Below are positions 8,524-16,226 of a DNA stretch of 36,292 nucleotides, in pieces (within the stretch, counting starts at the first letter, position 1; each line of letters opens with the position of its first letter). Source of the stretch: Thauera sp. (GTDB lineage Bacteria; Pseudomonadota; Gammaproteobacteria; Burkholderiales; Rhodocyclaceae). The translations under genes and the position numbers were made by a program. The stretch covers positions 1-36,292 of the forward strand of contig JANJTU010000307.1 of assembly GCA_024710965.1 (NCBI GenBank), in the 5' to 3' direction. The notes under the pieces were generated by a model. That model made no database searches, was not told the origin of the DNA, and saw nothing but the letters and a program-made list of their open reading frames with translations.

Positions 8524-10146
8524 TCAGACGCGGAACTTCGACACCGACTCCTGCAGCCGCGCGGCCAGCTGCTCGAGTTCGCGCGCCGCGTGCACGGTCT
8601 GCTCGATGGCGCGGTTGTTGTCCTGCGCCATGCCGGCGATGGCGTCGATGCTGGCGGTGACCGACTCGCTCGAACGCCGCTGCGCGGCGGTGGCGCCGGC
8701 GATGCGGTCGAGCCCGTCGCCGACCTCCGCCACCAGCGCGTTGGCCGCGCCGAGCACGCTCGACACGTCGTCAGCCACCTGGCGGCTCGACTCCAGATGC
8801 TCCAGGCCGCTCTCGATCGCGCCCTGCACCGAATCCGAGCGGCGGCCGATCTCGCGCGTGATGGCGTCGATCTCGCCCGCCGAGCGCGCCGACTTCTCCG
8901 CCAGCTTGCGCACCTCGTCGGCGACGACGGCGAAGCCGCGTCCCTGCTCGCCGGCCCGTGCGGCCTCGATGGCGGCGTTGAGCGCGAGCAGGTTGGTCTG
9001 CTCGGCGATCTCGCGCACCTCGCGCGTCATGCGCGTGATGGCCGCGGTCGACTCGACGAAATCGCCCACCGCATCGGCCATCTGCCGCACCGCCGCCTCG
9101 ACCTGACCGACCTCGCCGATCAGCCGCGCCAGGCTCTGCTGGCCCTCGCGCGAGCGCTGCAGGCTGTCGTGCGAGCGCTCGCGCACCGCCTCGGTGCTGT
9201 CCGCGATGTGGTTGATGTTGGTCATCATCGCGTCGACCGCGGCCGCCGCGCTCACCGAGCTGTCATTCTGCCGGTGCGAGCTCTCGCCCAGCCGCGACGC
9301 CCCGTCGGCGAGGCCGTGGGCGGCGCCGGTGACCGCGCCGGCGGCCTCGCCGACCTGGCGCACGAGTGCGGCGATGGTCGTCATCATGTTGTTGAAGGTG
9401 GCGGCGGTGCGGCCGATCTCGTCCTCGCCGCGGCGGTCCAGGCGGCGGGTCAGGTCGCCCCCGCCGGCGGCGATCTCGGACAGGCTGGCGGTCAGGTGCG
9501 ACAGCGGCCGGCTGACGAAGCGGCGGATGAAGAAGAACACGAAACCGAGCAGCGGCAGCGACACCAGCAGCGCGAACAGGATGCTCTCGTTGCGGAAGCT
9601 CGCCACCGCCGCATAGGCCTTGTCGAGCGAGATGCGCATGCTGACCAGGCCGAGCGGCGCGTTCTCCGCCACCTGGTGGCAGCCCAGGCAGTCCTTGCCG
9701 AGCCAGCTCCTGGAGGCGAGCGAGGGCATCACCACGCGCAAGTGCTCGCCGTAGCGGGCGTCGTTCTCGACGCGGTACACCGGACGCCCATCGGCCAGGG
9801 CCTGCCGCTCCACCGCATCGACGTCGCTCTCGGCCTGGCTGCCCGGGCCGAAGGCCTTGCTCACCGCCTCGCCGCGGATGACCTTCAGGTCGCGCACCAC
9901 CGACAGCTCCTTGATCTGGTCGAGGAAGACGTCGCGCTGCGCCACCGTGCCGGTGATCATCATGCCGGTCAGGCCCGCCATCGTCATCTCGTTGACGGTG
10001 CCGGCAAAATCCTTCGCCTGCTCGATCGCCATGCCCCGATTCACGCGCGTCTCCCACGCGATCATGCTGCCCCAGGCGAGCACGAGCATGAGCCAGATGG
10101 CGGCAGTCAGTCGGAACCAGATCGGCGTGTCGGCAAGGCGGCGCAT
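8524..10146 (-). CDS. Methyl-accepting chemotaxis protein with periplasmic c-type heme motif
   Basis: A 540-residue membrane chemoreceptor. TM1 is about 11-30 and TM2 about 189-208; between them lies a ~158-residue periplasmic sensor domain, then HAMP (about 208-262) and the cytoplasmic signalling hairpin with the conserved tip ([19 protein letters not shown]). The sensor domain holds a CxxCH motif (C153, C156, H157 in KDCLGCHQV), so it probably carries covalent heme c and senses redox state or a diatomic gas, as known for DcrA-like receptors. The general fold resembles DUF3365/Tll0287-type sensor domains (from memory). The start at 10146 has GGAG 9 nt upstream. It is divergent from cytochrome c' across a 245-bp gap. 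Ligand assignment (oxygen, NO, redox) is inference. Confidence 0.92.
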   Translation of the reverse strand: MRRLADTPIWFRLTAAIWLMLVLAWGSMIAWETRVNRGMAIEQAKDFAGTVNEMTMAGLTGMMITGTVAQRDVFLDQIKELSVVRDLKVIRGEAVSKAFGPGSQAESDVDAVERQALADGRPVYRVENDARYGEHLRVVMPSLASRSWLGKDCLGCHQVAENAPLGLVSMRISLDKAYAAVASFRNESILFALLVSLPLLGFVFFFIRRFVSRPLSHLTASLSEIAAGGGDLTRRLDRRGEDEIGRTAATFNNMMTTIAALVRQVGEAAGAVTGAAHGLADGASRLGESSHRQNDSSVSAAAAVDAMMTNINHIADSTEAVRERSHDSLQRSREGQQSLARLIGEVGQVEAAVRQMADAVGDFVESTAAITRMTREVREIAEQTNLLALNAAIEAARAGEQGRGFAVVADEVRKLAEKSARSAGEIDAITREIGRRSDSVQGAIESGLEHLESSRQVADDVSSVLGAANALVAEVGDGLDRIAGATAAQRRSSESVTASIDAIAGMAQDNNRAIEQTVHAARELEQLAARLQESVSKFRV

Positions 10147-10247
10147 CTTCTTTTTCTCCAGACCCGGAACGCGGGTCGCATGCGGAACTCATTCATCGGG
10201 CAGGTCAACGGAGCACCGCCGGCAAGCTTTAGCCGATGCTGGCGGAT

Positions 10248-10277
10248 TTGATCGGCACTGCGCGATCGGCATATGAT
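10248..10277 (+). promoter_or_regulatory. Candidate sigma-70 promoter for cytochrome c'
   Basis: TTGATC, an 18-bp spacer and TATGAT lie in an AT-richer patch of the 245-bp divergent region. The transcript would start about 108 nt ahead of the cytochrome c' gene. Nearby ATGAT-N4-ATCTG (10273-10286) is only a poor match to an FNR/NnrR-type site. Confidence 0.48.
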
Positions 10278-10391
10278 CATTATCTGATGAAGCAGAACTG
10301 AACCATCCATGCGGCGACGCTGTCGCAGTCGCGCCCGGCTTTCCCGGCACCCGCTTCACTTTCCCTTCCACCACTCAGCCATGAGGAAACA

Positions 10392-10844
10392 ATGAAAAAA
10401 TCCATCGCCCTCGGCGTGCTCGCCTTCTCGCTCGCCACCGCCGCCTCCGCCCAGGTCAAGCCCGAAGACCAGATCAAGTTCCGCCAGGCCGGCTACAGCT
10501 TCATGAGCTGGAACATGGGCAAGATCAAGGCCAACCTCGAAGGCGAGTACAACGCCAAGCAGGTCGAAGCCGCCGCCAATGCCATCGCCGCCATTGCCGG
10601 CTCGGGCATGGGCGCGCTCTACGGCCCCGGCACGGACAAGGCCATTGGCGAGCGCAAGACGCGCGTGAAGCCCGAGTTCTTCAAGGAAATGGACAACGTC
10701 GGCAAGCTCGCCGTCAACTTCAACGCCGCCGCCGCCAACCTGGCCAAGGTCGCCGCCAGCGGCGACAAGGCCGCGGTGCAGAAGGCCTTCGGCGACACCG
10801 GCGAAACCTGCAAAGCCTGTCACGACAAGTATCGCGCCGACTGA
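10392..10844 (+). CDS. cycP: Cytochrome c'
   Basis: A 150-residue periplasmic four-helix-bundle cytochrome. A signal peptide (residues 1-20, cut after ASA) precedes a mature protein of ~130 residues. The heme-binding CKACH motif is near the C-terminus (C140, C143, H144), which is the class II c-type layout of cytochrome c'. Such proteins have five-coordinate heme, bind NO and CO, and are linked to nitric-oxide tolerance in denitrifiers. RBS GAGGAAACA directly precedes the ATG. The gene ends at a strong terminator facing a cytochrome b561 gene. In several proteobacteria cytochrome c' is linked to such a cytochrome b, and here a heme chemoreceptor lies on the other side. The symbol is given by family, not by direct evidence. 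Confidence 0.93.
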   Translation: MKKSIALGVLAFSLATAASAQVKPEDQIKFRQAGYSFMSWNMGKIKANLEGEYNAKQVEAAANAIAAIAGSGMGALYGPGTDKAIGERKTRVKPEFFKEMDNVGKLAVNFNAAAANLAKVAASGDKAAVQKAFGDTGETCKACHDKYRAD

Positions 10845-10861
10845 GCGACGCCAAGCCCATG

Positions 10862-10887
10862 AAAAAAGCCGCCTTTCGGCGGCTTTT
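10862..10887. terminator. Bidirectional intrinsic terminator between cytochrome c' and cytochrome b561
   Basis: A perfect stem AAAAGCCGCC / GGCGGCTTTT with a 4-nt loop, with A- and T-runs on either side, lies 17 nt after the cytochrome c' stop and just beyond the stop of the convergent cytochrome b gene. It can serve both strands. Confidence 0.88.
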
Positions 10888-10904
10888 CCGATTCTGCGGC
10901 CGGT

Positions 10905-11603
10905 CTACCAGGCTGGCACAGGCTGGGACGGCGGCGGGGGAGGCGGCGGTGGCAGCAGGCCGCCGCTCGCCGCCCACACCGCCGCCACCGCCACCGCCAG
11001 CGCCAGCACGAAGGCCACCGCGCCGCCGCCCTGCGCCGGCCTCGCCGCCGGGTCGGCCACCTCCTTGACGCCGGTGATCATCGGCTTCACCAGGTTGTCC
11101 TTCTTCGCCTGCAGGTAGTACAGGATCGCCGCGACGTGCAGCGCCACGAGCACGATCAGGGTCCAGAAGTTCTGCCGGTGCAGGCCGGTGAGCCAGTCGC
11201 TCGTGTCCTTGCTCGTCAGCGCATGGAGCGGCCCTTCGAAGGCGATGTCGTCGTTCGACACCAGCCCGCTCAGCACCTGGAACGCCAGCACCAGCAACAG
11301 CGCCAGCACCGACAGCGCGCCGAAGGGATTGTGGCCGAGACCGTCCCACTGCCCGCGCAGGTGCGCCCAGATGTGCGCCGGCCCCGGCACGAAGTCGGCG
11401 AAGCGCGCATAGGTCGAGCCGACGAAGCCCCACACCAGGCGGAAGGCGAGCAGGCCGGCGATGGCGATGCCGGCGCGGCCGTGCCATTCGATCAGGTTGC
11501 CGCCGACCAGGCCGGTGACGAAGGCGGCGACGACGAGGACGAGCAGGGTCCAGTGGAAGATGCGCGTCGGCAGATCCCAGACGCGTAGCTTGCGGATGGC
11601 CAT
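10905..11603 (-). CDS. Cytochrome b561 / Ni-Fe-hydrogenase-type cytochrome b
   Basis: A 232-residue integral-membrane di-heme cytochrome b. It begins with the family signature RVWDLPTRIFHW and has four predicted core membrane helices (about residues 14-35, 45-60, 95-115 and 145-170), with His residues placed to bind two b-hemes. A fifth hydrophobic segment near the end leads into an unusual poly-proline tail (eight Pro in a row). Proteins of this group pass electrons from the quinone pool to periplasmic c-type cytochromes. The convergent cytochrome c' gene suggests that partner (inference). The start at 11603 was chosen because the signature begins there and AGGA is 9 nt upstream; the longer frame to 11762 adds a non-conserved stretch. 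Confidence 0.88.
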   Translation of the reverse strand: MAIRKLRVWDLPTRIFHWTLLVLVVAAFVTGLVGGNLIEWHGRAGIAIAGLLAFRLVWGFVGSTYARFADFVPGPAHIWAHLRGQWDGLGHNPFGALSVLALLLVLAFQVLSGLVSNDDIAFEGPLHALTSKDTSDWLTGLHRQNFWTLIVLVALHVAAILYYLQAKKDNLVKPMITGVKEVADPAARPAQGGGAVAFVLALAVAVAAVWAASGGLLPPPPPPPPSQPVPAW

Positions 11604-11931
11604 GAGGTATTCCTGAATGATGGGTCGCGGGACAGACAAGCGTGCCGGAACGGAGTTCAAGGCCGCCGTCCACTTGCGGAACGCACGGCCCCGCCCGCTC
11701 ATGATGTCGGCACCGCGCGAGAACCCGATGCACGAGGACGTGACATGTGCCGCGGACTGCATGACGTGCGACTGAATAGACTCGCTCCAGGCCCCTTACC
11801 GCGCGGCAAAGGGAATCCGATAAAAAGATGATCAGCCGTGGCATCGACGACTGCCGCCACCAGGCCACGCCCGCTGCCAACGGGTGGCCCGGTGTCCGCG
11901 TCCGTCGTCGAATTCTCGTGGAGGCACCGCC
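11604..11931. other. 328-bp gap between cytochrome b561 and PilZ gene
   Basis: Divergent upstream regions of both genes. The only suggestive element is CCGATAA at 11817-11823, resembling the -10 (GCCGATAA) of flagellar sigma-28 promoters and lying ~108 nt ahead of the YcgR-like gene. The -35 position reads TTAC rather than TAAA, so the match is weak. I see no RNA gene or small gene. Confidence 0.25.
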
Positions 11932-12747
11932 GTGAACCCGCATTCGGAGATGCACCACCCGCTGCCCGGCCATGGCGGGGTCGAGCCCCGCACGCCGCCA
12001 CGGCCGGACCCCGCCGCGGTTGCAGCCCCCGCCGCGGGGAAGCCTGTCGCCACCGCGCGCAGGGCCTTGCGCTTTGACGACATGCAGTTGCTGGTCGGCG
12101 ACCGCCTGCAGGTCGAATGTCCGGCGCACCTGGGCGGCGAACGCCTGATCGTGCGCATGGTCGGGCACGTCGAGCACGTCAGCCTGCTCGTCACCGCCCC
12201 CGCCCACCACGGCATGCGCCTGGACCTTCTGGAAGGCGACGCCCTGGTCGTCCGTGCGTTCTCCCGGCAGACGGCCTTCGCGTTTCGCGCAACGATCCTG
12301 CAGGTCTGCAAACGCCCCTTCGATTACCTGCATCTGTCGTTTCCGGAGGTGGTCCACAGCAGCACGATCCGAAAATCCACCCGGGTGCGCACGCACATCG
12401 CGGTGCAGGTTGCCGCCGACCCAGACCAGGGCAGGGCGGCGGATGTCGCCGCCGCGATCCACAACATCAGCGCGACGGGGGTACTGCTCATGGCCCACCA
12501 GGCACTCGCGCCACCCGGAGCCGTCCTGCGCCTGAGCTTCGTGGCGAGACTGCACGAAGTCGACACGCCGATCACGGTCGAGGCCGAAGTGCGCAGCCTG
12601 GTGAAGGACGACGAGCCCGGCGCGGTGGGGGCACCGACATCGTTCCGGCACGGCCTGGAGTTCCGCGGCCTGCGCCCCGCCGATCACGTCCTCATCACCG
12701 CCTTCGTCTATCAGCAGATCATCGAGAATCCGCACTGCATCGTCTAG
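11932..12747 (+). CDS. YcgR-like flagellar-brake protein with PilZ domain
   Basis: A 271-residue cytoplasmic c-di-GMP receptor. Residues ~1-45 are a Pro/Ala-rich disordered leader. Residues ~48-140 form the YcgR N-terminal beta-barrel (LLVGDRLQVE to YLHLSFPEVV). Residues ~145-265 form the PilZ domain with both c-di-GMP motifs: RxxxR (R147-R151) and NxSxxG (N178-G183). Such proteins slow flagellar rotation or alter motility when c-di-GMP is high. The GTG at 11932 was chosen because GGAGG lies 7 nt upstream; an in-frame GTG at 11884 has none. No flagellar genes are adjacent, so the target is unproven; a chemoreceptor lies 2 kb upstream on the other strand. Confidence 0.85.
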   Translation: MNPHSEMHHPLPGHGGVEPRTPPRPDPAAVAAPAAGKPVATARRALRFDDMQLLVGDRLQVECPAHLGGERLIVRMVGHVEHVSLLVTAPAHHGMRLDLLEGDALVVRAFSRQTAFAFRATILQVCKRPFDYLHLSFPEVVHSSTIRKSTRVRTHIAVQVAADPDQGRAADVAAAIHNISATGVLLMAHQALAPPGAVLRLSFVARLHEVDTPITVEAEVRSLVKDDEPGAVGAPTSFRHGLEFRGLRPADHVLITAFVYQQIIENPHCIV

Positions 12748-12836
12748 GCTGTGCTGCCGGACGAGACGCCGACGCATGCCTTGAGGGCGGTGCCCGGCAC
12801 GCCCGACAGTCGCCTCCGCGCCCTACTGCGCGCCGC

Positions 12837-13100
12837 TCACGTGCGCCACTGCAGTCGCGCGATGCGCTGCCGGTGCAGGCGTGCAGCCTTGCCGCTGCGT
12901 TCGGCCTCGGCCGTCAGCGCCTTCTGCACGAGGGCGCCAAAGGCGACCAGATCCAGCCGCGGATAGGCATCGAGGACGCCGCCGTCCTGGAAATAGGCGG
13001 CGATCCAGCGCGCATCGAGCTCGAAGCGGCCGGTCTCGCGCAGGTACTCCATCGCCGCCAGTTCGACGAAGTCGGACAGGCGCGGAACATGTCGGGCCAC
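12837..13100 (-). CDS. Small protein of unknown function (GTG start)
   Basis: An 87-residue cytoplasmic protein that I do not recognise. It is supported by a textbook AGGAGG six nt ahead of the GTG at 13100 and by protein-like composition. An amphipathic segment (VPRLSDFVELAAMEYLRETG) is followed by a hydrophobic/aromatic stretch (ELDARWIAAYFQDGGVLDAY), then a basic C-terminal helix (AERSGKAARLHRQRIARL). The N-terminal part is loosely reminiscent of a ribbon-helix-helix or small helical DNA-binding protein, but this is not firm. It is divergent from the pterin dehydratase gene. An ATG in another frame just upstream (13153) gives a low-quality, Ser/Arg-rich peptide and was rejected. Confidence 0.55.
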   Translation of the reverse strand: MARHVPRLSDFVELAAMEYLRETGRFELDARWIAAYFQDGGVLDAYPRLDLVAFGALVQKALTAEAERSGKAARLHRQRIARLQWRT

Positions 13101-13197
13101 CGCTTCCCTCCTGTCGCCGCGAGCGCGGCGTGCGACACCACTCTTCTTTTCATGTAGTCGTTCCGGCGCCAGGTTCAAGCGCTGCGCGCGTGGCACG

Positions 13198-13226
13198 TTG
13201 AACTGCGGCTGCGCGCAGGCTAGCCT
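13198..13226 (+). promoter_or_regulatory. Candidate promoter for pterin dehydratase gene
   Basis: TTGAAC, a 17-bp spacer and TAGCCT lie 50 nt ahead of the ATG. The -10 is a weak match. It sits in the 175-bp divergent gap with the small unknown gene. Confidence 0.3.
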
Positions 13227-13275
13227 GAAAGCGCCGTCGGGCGACATTCCGTCCGAGCTTCGCGGGAGGAGGATC

Positions 13276-13614
13276 ATGCGCGAGGAACTGCTGGCGAAGA
13301 ACTGCGTGCCCTGCCGCGGCGGCATTCCGGCGCTGACGCGGGAAGAGGCCGAGCGATACCTTGCCCAGGTGCCTGAGTGGACGCTGGCGGACGACGCCCA
13401 CCACATCGAGCGCCGCTTCCGCTTCGACGACTTCCGCCAGGCGATGGCCTTCGTCGCCAAGGTCGGCGAACTCGCCGAGGGTGAAGGCCACCACCCCGAG
13501 ATCTGCCTCGGCTGGGGCTGGGCCGGGATCCGGTGGTACACGCACAAGATCGCAGGGCTGCATGAGAACGACTTCATCATGGCGGCCAAGGTCGATCGAC
13601 TGCTCGGCGGCTGA
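13276..13614 (+). CDS. phhB: Pterin-4a-carbinolamine dehydratase
   Basis: A 112-residue cytoplasmic enzyme that dehydrates 4a-hydroxytetrahydrobiopterin during aromatic amino-acid hydroxylation, usually supporting phenylalanine hydroxylase. The family signature is complete: the HHPE motif within EGEGHHPEICLGW, then the conserved HKIAGLHENDF segment. Length equals the PCD/DCoH family. The ATG at 13276 follows GGAGGAG; an upstream in-frame extension to 13198 lacks a binding site. No phenylalanine hydroxylase gene is in the window. Some members of this family act in other cofactor pathways (for example molybdenum cofactor), so the partner is open. The N-terminal Cys pair (NCVPC) is frequent in bacterial members. 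Confidence 0.92.
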   Translation: MREELLAKNCVPCRGGIPALTREEAERYLAQVPEWTLADDAHHIERRFRFDDFRQAMAFVAKVGELAEGEGHHPEICLGWGWAGIRWYTHKIAGLHENDFIMAAKVDRLLGG

Positions 13615-13791
13615 GCACGGCCCCGGTCGCGCACCACGCCCGCAGCCTCCCCCGGCGCCCGGGACGCGGGGAGGGAGGGGCCAATAGTCCTGTTTTTCCA
13701 GACGATCTTTCAGGCTTTATCTGATTTTTCTTTCGCTAACGAGTCGTTATCTTTCGGGGCCTTCTACCTTTTCTGTGATGGAGCGTTCCCG

Positions 13792-14706
13792 ATGAAGACC
13801 TTCTCGTTGCTGGCTGCCGTACTGGCGCTCGGCCTGACGCTGGCGATGCCCGATGCCGAGGCGGCGAAGCGGCTCGGCGCGGGCAGTTCGTCCGGCATGC
13901 AAAGGGACATGGGCGCCGCGGACAGGGCCCCGACCGCCACCCCGGCGCAGGCACCGACAGCCTCCGCCGCCACCCGGGCACCGGCCGCCGCCACCGCCCC
14001 GCAGGCCCAGCCCAAACGCTCGTGGATGGGCCCGCTCGCCGGCCTGGCCGCCGGCCTCGGCCTGGCCGCCCTCGCCTCGCACCTCGGCTTCGGCGAGGAA
14101 CTCGCCTCGATGATGATGATCGGCCTGCTCGTGATGGCGGTCCTGGTCGTCGTCGGCCTCGTCATGCGCCGCCGCGCCGCCGCTCAGCAGCCCGCCCTGG
14201 CCGCTGCCGGCGGCATGCAGTACGCCGCAGCGGGCGCGACGCCGCCGGCCACGCCGGCCGCTCCGCCGTCGATGCCTGCCGCCCATCACGGCACGCCGCA
14301 GGCGGTCGCGGCACCGGCCGCGGCCGCAGCTCTGCCGGCCGACTTCGACGTCGCCGGCTTCGTGCGCCAGGCGAAGATCAACTTCATCCGCCTGCAGGCG
14401 GCCAACGACGCCGCCAACCTCGACGACCTGCGCCAGTTCACCACCCCCGAGATGTTCGCCGAACTGAAAATGAACCTCGCCGAACGCGGCGACGGGGCGC
14501 AGCAGACCGATGTCGTCAACATCGACGCCGAAGTGCTCGAGGTGGTCGAGGAAGCCAGCCGCTACATCGTCAGCGTGCGCTACGTCGGCCTGTTGCGCGA
14601 AGAGCGCGACGGCCCGGTCGAGTCCATTGACGAGATCTGGCACCTGACCAAGCCGCGCGACGGGCAGGGCGGCTGGCGACTGGCCGGCATCCAGCAGCGC
14701 CAGTAG
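13792..14706 (+). CDS. Tim44-like domain membrane protein
   Basis: A 304-residue inner-membrane protein. A signal-like N-terminus (residues 1-25, MPDAEA) is followed by an Ala/Pro/Thr-rich linker. A hydrophobic region (about 84-124) with two membrane segments follows, starting at the conserved RSWMGPLAGLAAGLG and ending at the basic MRRR stop. After a second Ala/Pro-rich linker, the C-terminal Tim44-like domain (about 182-304) begins at DFDVAGFVRQAKINFIRLQ and ends in GGWRLAGIQ. Bacterial Tim44-like proteins are widespread in betaproteobacteria but their role is not established; a link to membrane protein biogenesis or lipid binding has been suggested by analogy to mitochondria. The 177-bp upstream gap contains an AT-rich patch (13690-13760) with the palindrome AACGAGTCGTT, a possible promoter/operator. 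Confidence 0.85.
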   Translation: MKTFSLLAAVLALGLTLAMPDAEAAKRLGAGSSSGMQRDMGAADRAPTATPAQAPTASAATRAPAAATAPQAQPKRSWMGPLAGLAAGLGLAALASHLGFGEELASMMMIGLLVMAVLVVVGLVMRRRAAAQQPALAAAGGMQYAAAGATPPATPAAPPSMPAAHHGTPQAVAAPAAAAALPADFDVAGFVRQAKINFIRLQAANDAANLDDLRQFTTPEMFAELKMNLAERGDGAQQTDVVNIDAEVLEVVEEASRYIVSVRYVGLLREERDGPVESIDEIWHLTKPRDGQGGWRLAGIQQRQ

Positions 14707-14866
14707 GCACGGCCCCTTCCGGGGGCGACGCAGCGGTTCGCGGCCGGCCGCCAGCGCCCGGCGCCGGAGATCCGGCCCGACCGGCAGATGGCGGGCGGCC
14801 GCGGCATTGCTTCCGCCGTCGCACCGGGAGGACATCGAGCGCGAAGCGGTGGCCGCGCAGTCTGCC

Positions 14867-15337
14867 TCAGTCGCCCTTCTGATAGGTCCCCACCAGCTGC
14901 GCTTCGGCGAGGATGTGGCCCTGCATGGCCTGTTCCAGCCGGCGCTTGGTCGGCCCCTGGAGGTCGGGCAGGACGACGTCGAGCGCGTAGAGCTTGTGGA
15001 AGTAGCGATGCCGCCCGATCGGCGGGCAGGGGCCGCCGTAGCCGGCGCGCCGCCAGTCGTTCATGCCTTCCAGCGTGCCCGCGGGCAGCGCCCGGACCGC
15101 CTCCGCCAGCCCGCCGACGTCCACCGGCAGGTTGTACAGGAGCCAATGCACCCAGGTCATCCGCGGCGCCGCGGGGTCGGGCGCGTCGGGGTCGTCCACG
15201 ATCAGCACCAGGCTCCTGGCGTCGGCCGGCACGCCGCTCCAGGCCAGCGGCGGCGACAGGTCCCGCCCTTCGCAGGTGTACAGCGCGGGGATCGTCCCGC
15301 CCTCGGCAAAGGCGGAAGAGGTGATCGTCAGCGCCAT
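14867..15337 (-). CDS. YbhB/YbcL family (PEBP, Raf-kinase-inhibitor-like) protein
   Basis: A 156-residue protein of the phosphatidylethanolamine-binding fold. Seen: the N-terminal SSAFAEGGTIPALYTCEG, the ligand-pocket motif DDPDAPD, HWLLYNLP, and the second motif GYGGPCPPIGRHRY. These match the bacterial YbhB/YbcL group, whose biochemical role is not firmly known; some members inhibit proteases or bind anionic ligands. No signal peptide, so cytoplasmic. It starts 21 nt after the stop of the hibernation-factor/cold-shock fusion gene and is probably co-transcribed with it. It is convergent with the Tim44-like gene; a short GGCCCC..GGGGGC hairpin (about 14711-14726) lies between them. Confidence 0.92.
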   Translation of the reverse strand: MALTITSSAFAEGGTIPALYTCEGRDLSPPLAWSGVPADARSLVLIVDDPDAPDPAAPRMTWVHWLLYNLPVDVGGLAEAVRALPAGTLEGMNDWRRAGYGGPCPPIGRHRYFHKLYALDVVLPDLQGPTKRRLEQAMQGHILAEAQLVGTYQKGD

Positions 15338-15358
15338 GATCGTCTCCGGAGCGCGCCT

Positions 15359-15898
15359 TCAGGCGTGCCGGCGCAGCCGCACGCGGTTGGCCTGCGGCCC
15401 GTCACTGCCGGCCTCCTCGAGGAAGACCACCTCGTCGCCGACGGCCAGCGCATCGAAATCCGGATGCACGACGTTGTAGCGGTGGAAATAGCACTCGCGC
15501 CCATCCCCGTCCTCGATGAAGCCGTAGCCGTCCTCGGCGAACAGGCGGACGACGCGGCCGTGCGCTTCGGGTTCGTGCGCCTTGACGTCGCCGCGCTGGC
15601 GCCGGGCAAAATCCTCGAGCCGGCGCCGGGCATGATCGAAGGCGTCGCGGATCGCCACGTAGATGTCCTCGGCATTGTCGCGATTGACCACGATCTCGCC
15701 GCCGGGGACGGTCAGGTCGACGCGGATGTTGAACAGCTTGCCCTGGTGCTTGTGCTTGGCGACGAGCGCCGCAGTGACGCGGCAGCGCATGATGTGCTCG
15801 TAGTAACCGTCGAGCTTGCCCACCTTCTCTTCGATCGCCGCCTCGATCGCTTCCGAGCGCGGCAGATCCCGAAACACGATCTGCATCGGCAGTTGCAT
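15359..15898 (-). CDS. Ribosome hibernation factor (HPF/RaiA-like) fused to a cold-shock domain
   Basis: A 179-residue fusion. Residues ~1-105 are an HPF/RaiA-type domain (MQIVFRDLPRSEAIEAAIEEKVGKL, a beta-alpha fold ending in AIRDAFDHARRRLEDF). Residues ~112-175 are a cold-shock OB-fold with RNP1-like GYGFIED and RNP2-like CYFHRYNVV. HPF domains bind the 30S decoding region in stationary phase; the cold-shock domain should bind single-stranded RNA. The long-HPF C-terminal dimerisation domain is absent and is replaced by the CSD, an architecture I recall from other betaproteobacteria. Clear start: GAGGAAG lies just ahead of the ATG at 15898. It heads a probable two-gene unit with the PEBP gene. 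The function of the fusion is inferred from its parts. Confidence 0.87.
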   Translation of the reverse strand: MQLPMQIVFRDLPRSEAIEAAIEEKVGKLDGYYEHIMRCRVTAALVAKHKHQGKLFNIRVDLTVPGGEIVVNRDNAEDIYVAIRDAFDHARRRLEDFARRQRGDVKAHEPEAHGRVVRLFAEDGYGFIEDGDGRECYFHRYNVVHPDFDALAVGDEVVFLEEAGSDGPQANRVRLRRHA

Positions 15899-16226
15899 GG
15901 TCTTCCTCGGTCAGTGTTGGGGCGATGCGGGGCGCACCATGGCAGCAGCAAGGGTGCGCTTGCCATGGCGGCGGACAGTCCGCGCCCGCCACCCGTGGCG
16001 CATCGCCGGCTCCAGTTTCATCCTAGCCGCGCATCGCCGAATTCCAAGCCATGGGGCGGGGTTGCGACAAGCGGCGAGCCCGCCGGCGCGGCCGCGCCCG
16101 CCCGATCCGGGTATGCATATTGCGTTGCACAAGAAACTTCCCGGAACAATGCCGAAAAATCGGCGCAATGCGGGACTATGCTGAACTGGTGGTGGGTTCC
16201 CTACCTGGCGCAACGAGGAGGCAAAC
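15899..16226. other. 328-bp divergent gap ahead of the Spy-like gene
   Basis: Holds the upstream regions of the HPF-CSD gene and the Spy-like gene. Seen: a perfect GCCGA-AAAA-TCGGC palindrome at 16151-16164, and TATGCT at 16177-16182, a possible -10 for the Spy-like gene (45 nt before its ATG) without a clear -35. A palindromic operator just upstream of such a -10 would suit an activator-controlled envelope-stress gene. I see no small gene or RNA. Confidence 0.3.

Noticed and set aside
8590-10251. 553-codon plus-strand frame opposite the chemoreceptor
   Set aside because: Composition is His/Arg/Ala-rich antisense shadow; the chemoreceptor has complete HAMP, signalling tip and heme motif.
10273-10286. 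FNR/NnrR-type site upstream of cytochrome c'
   Set aside because: ATGAT-N4-ATCTG matches TTGAT-N4-ATCAA in only 7 of 10 positions; too weak to claim.
11797-11823. Flagellar sigma-28 promoter ahead of the YcgR-like gene
   Set aside because: The -10 half (CCGATAA) is good but the -35 position reads TTAC, not TAAA; kept only as a remark.
12117-13157. 346-codon plus-strand frame over the PilZ gene and beyond
   Set aside because: Alternate-frame shadow: it overlaps the YcgR-like gene, which has both c-di-GMP motifs and a good ribosome-binding site.
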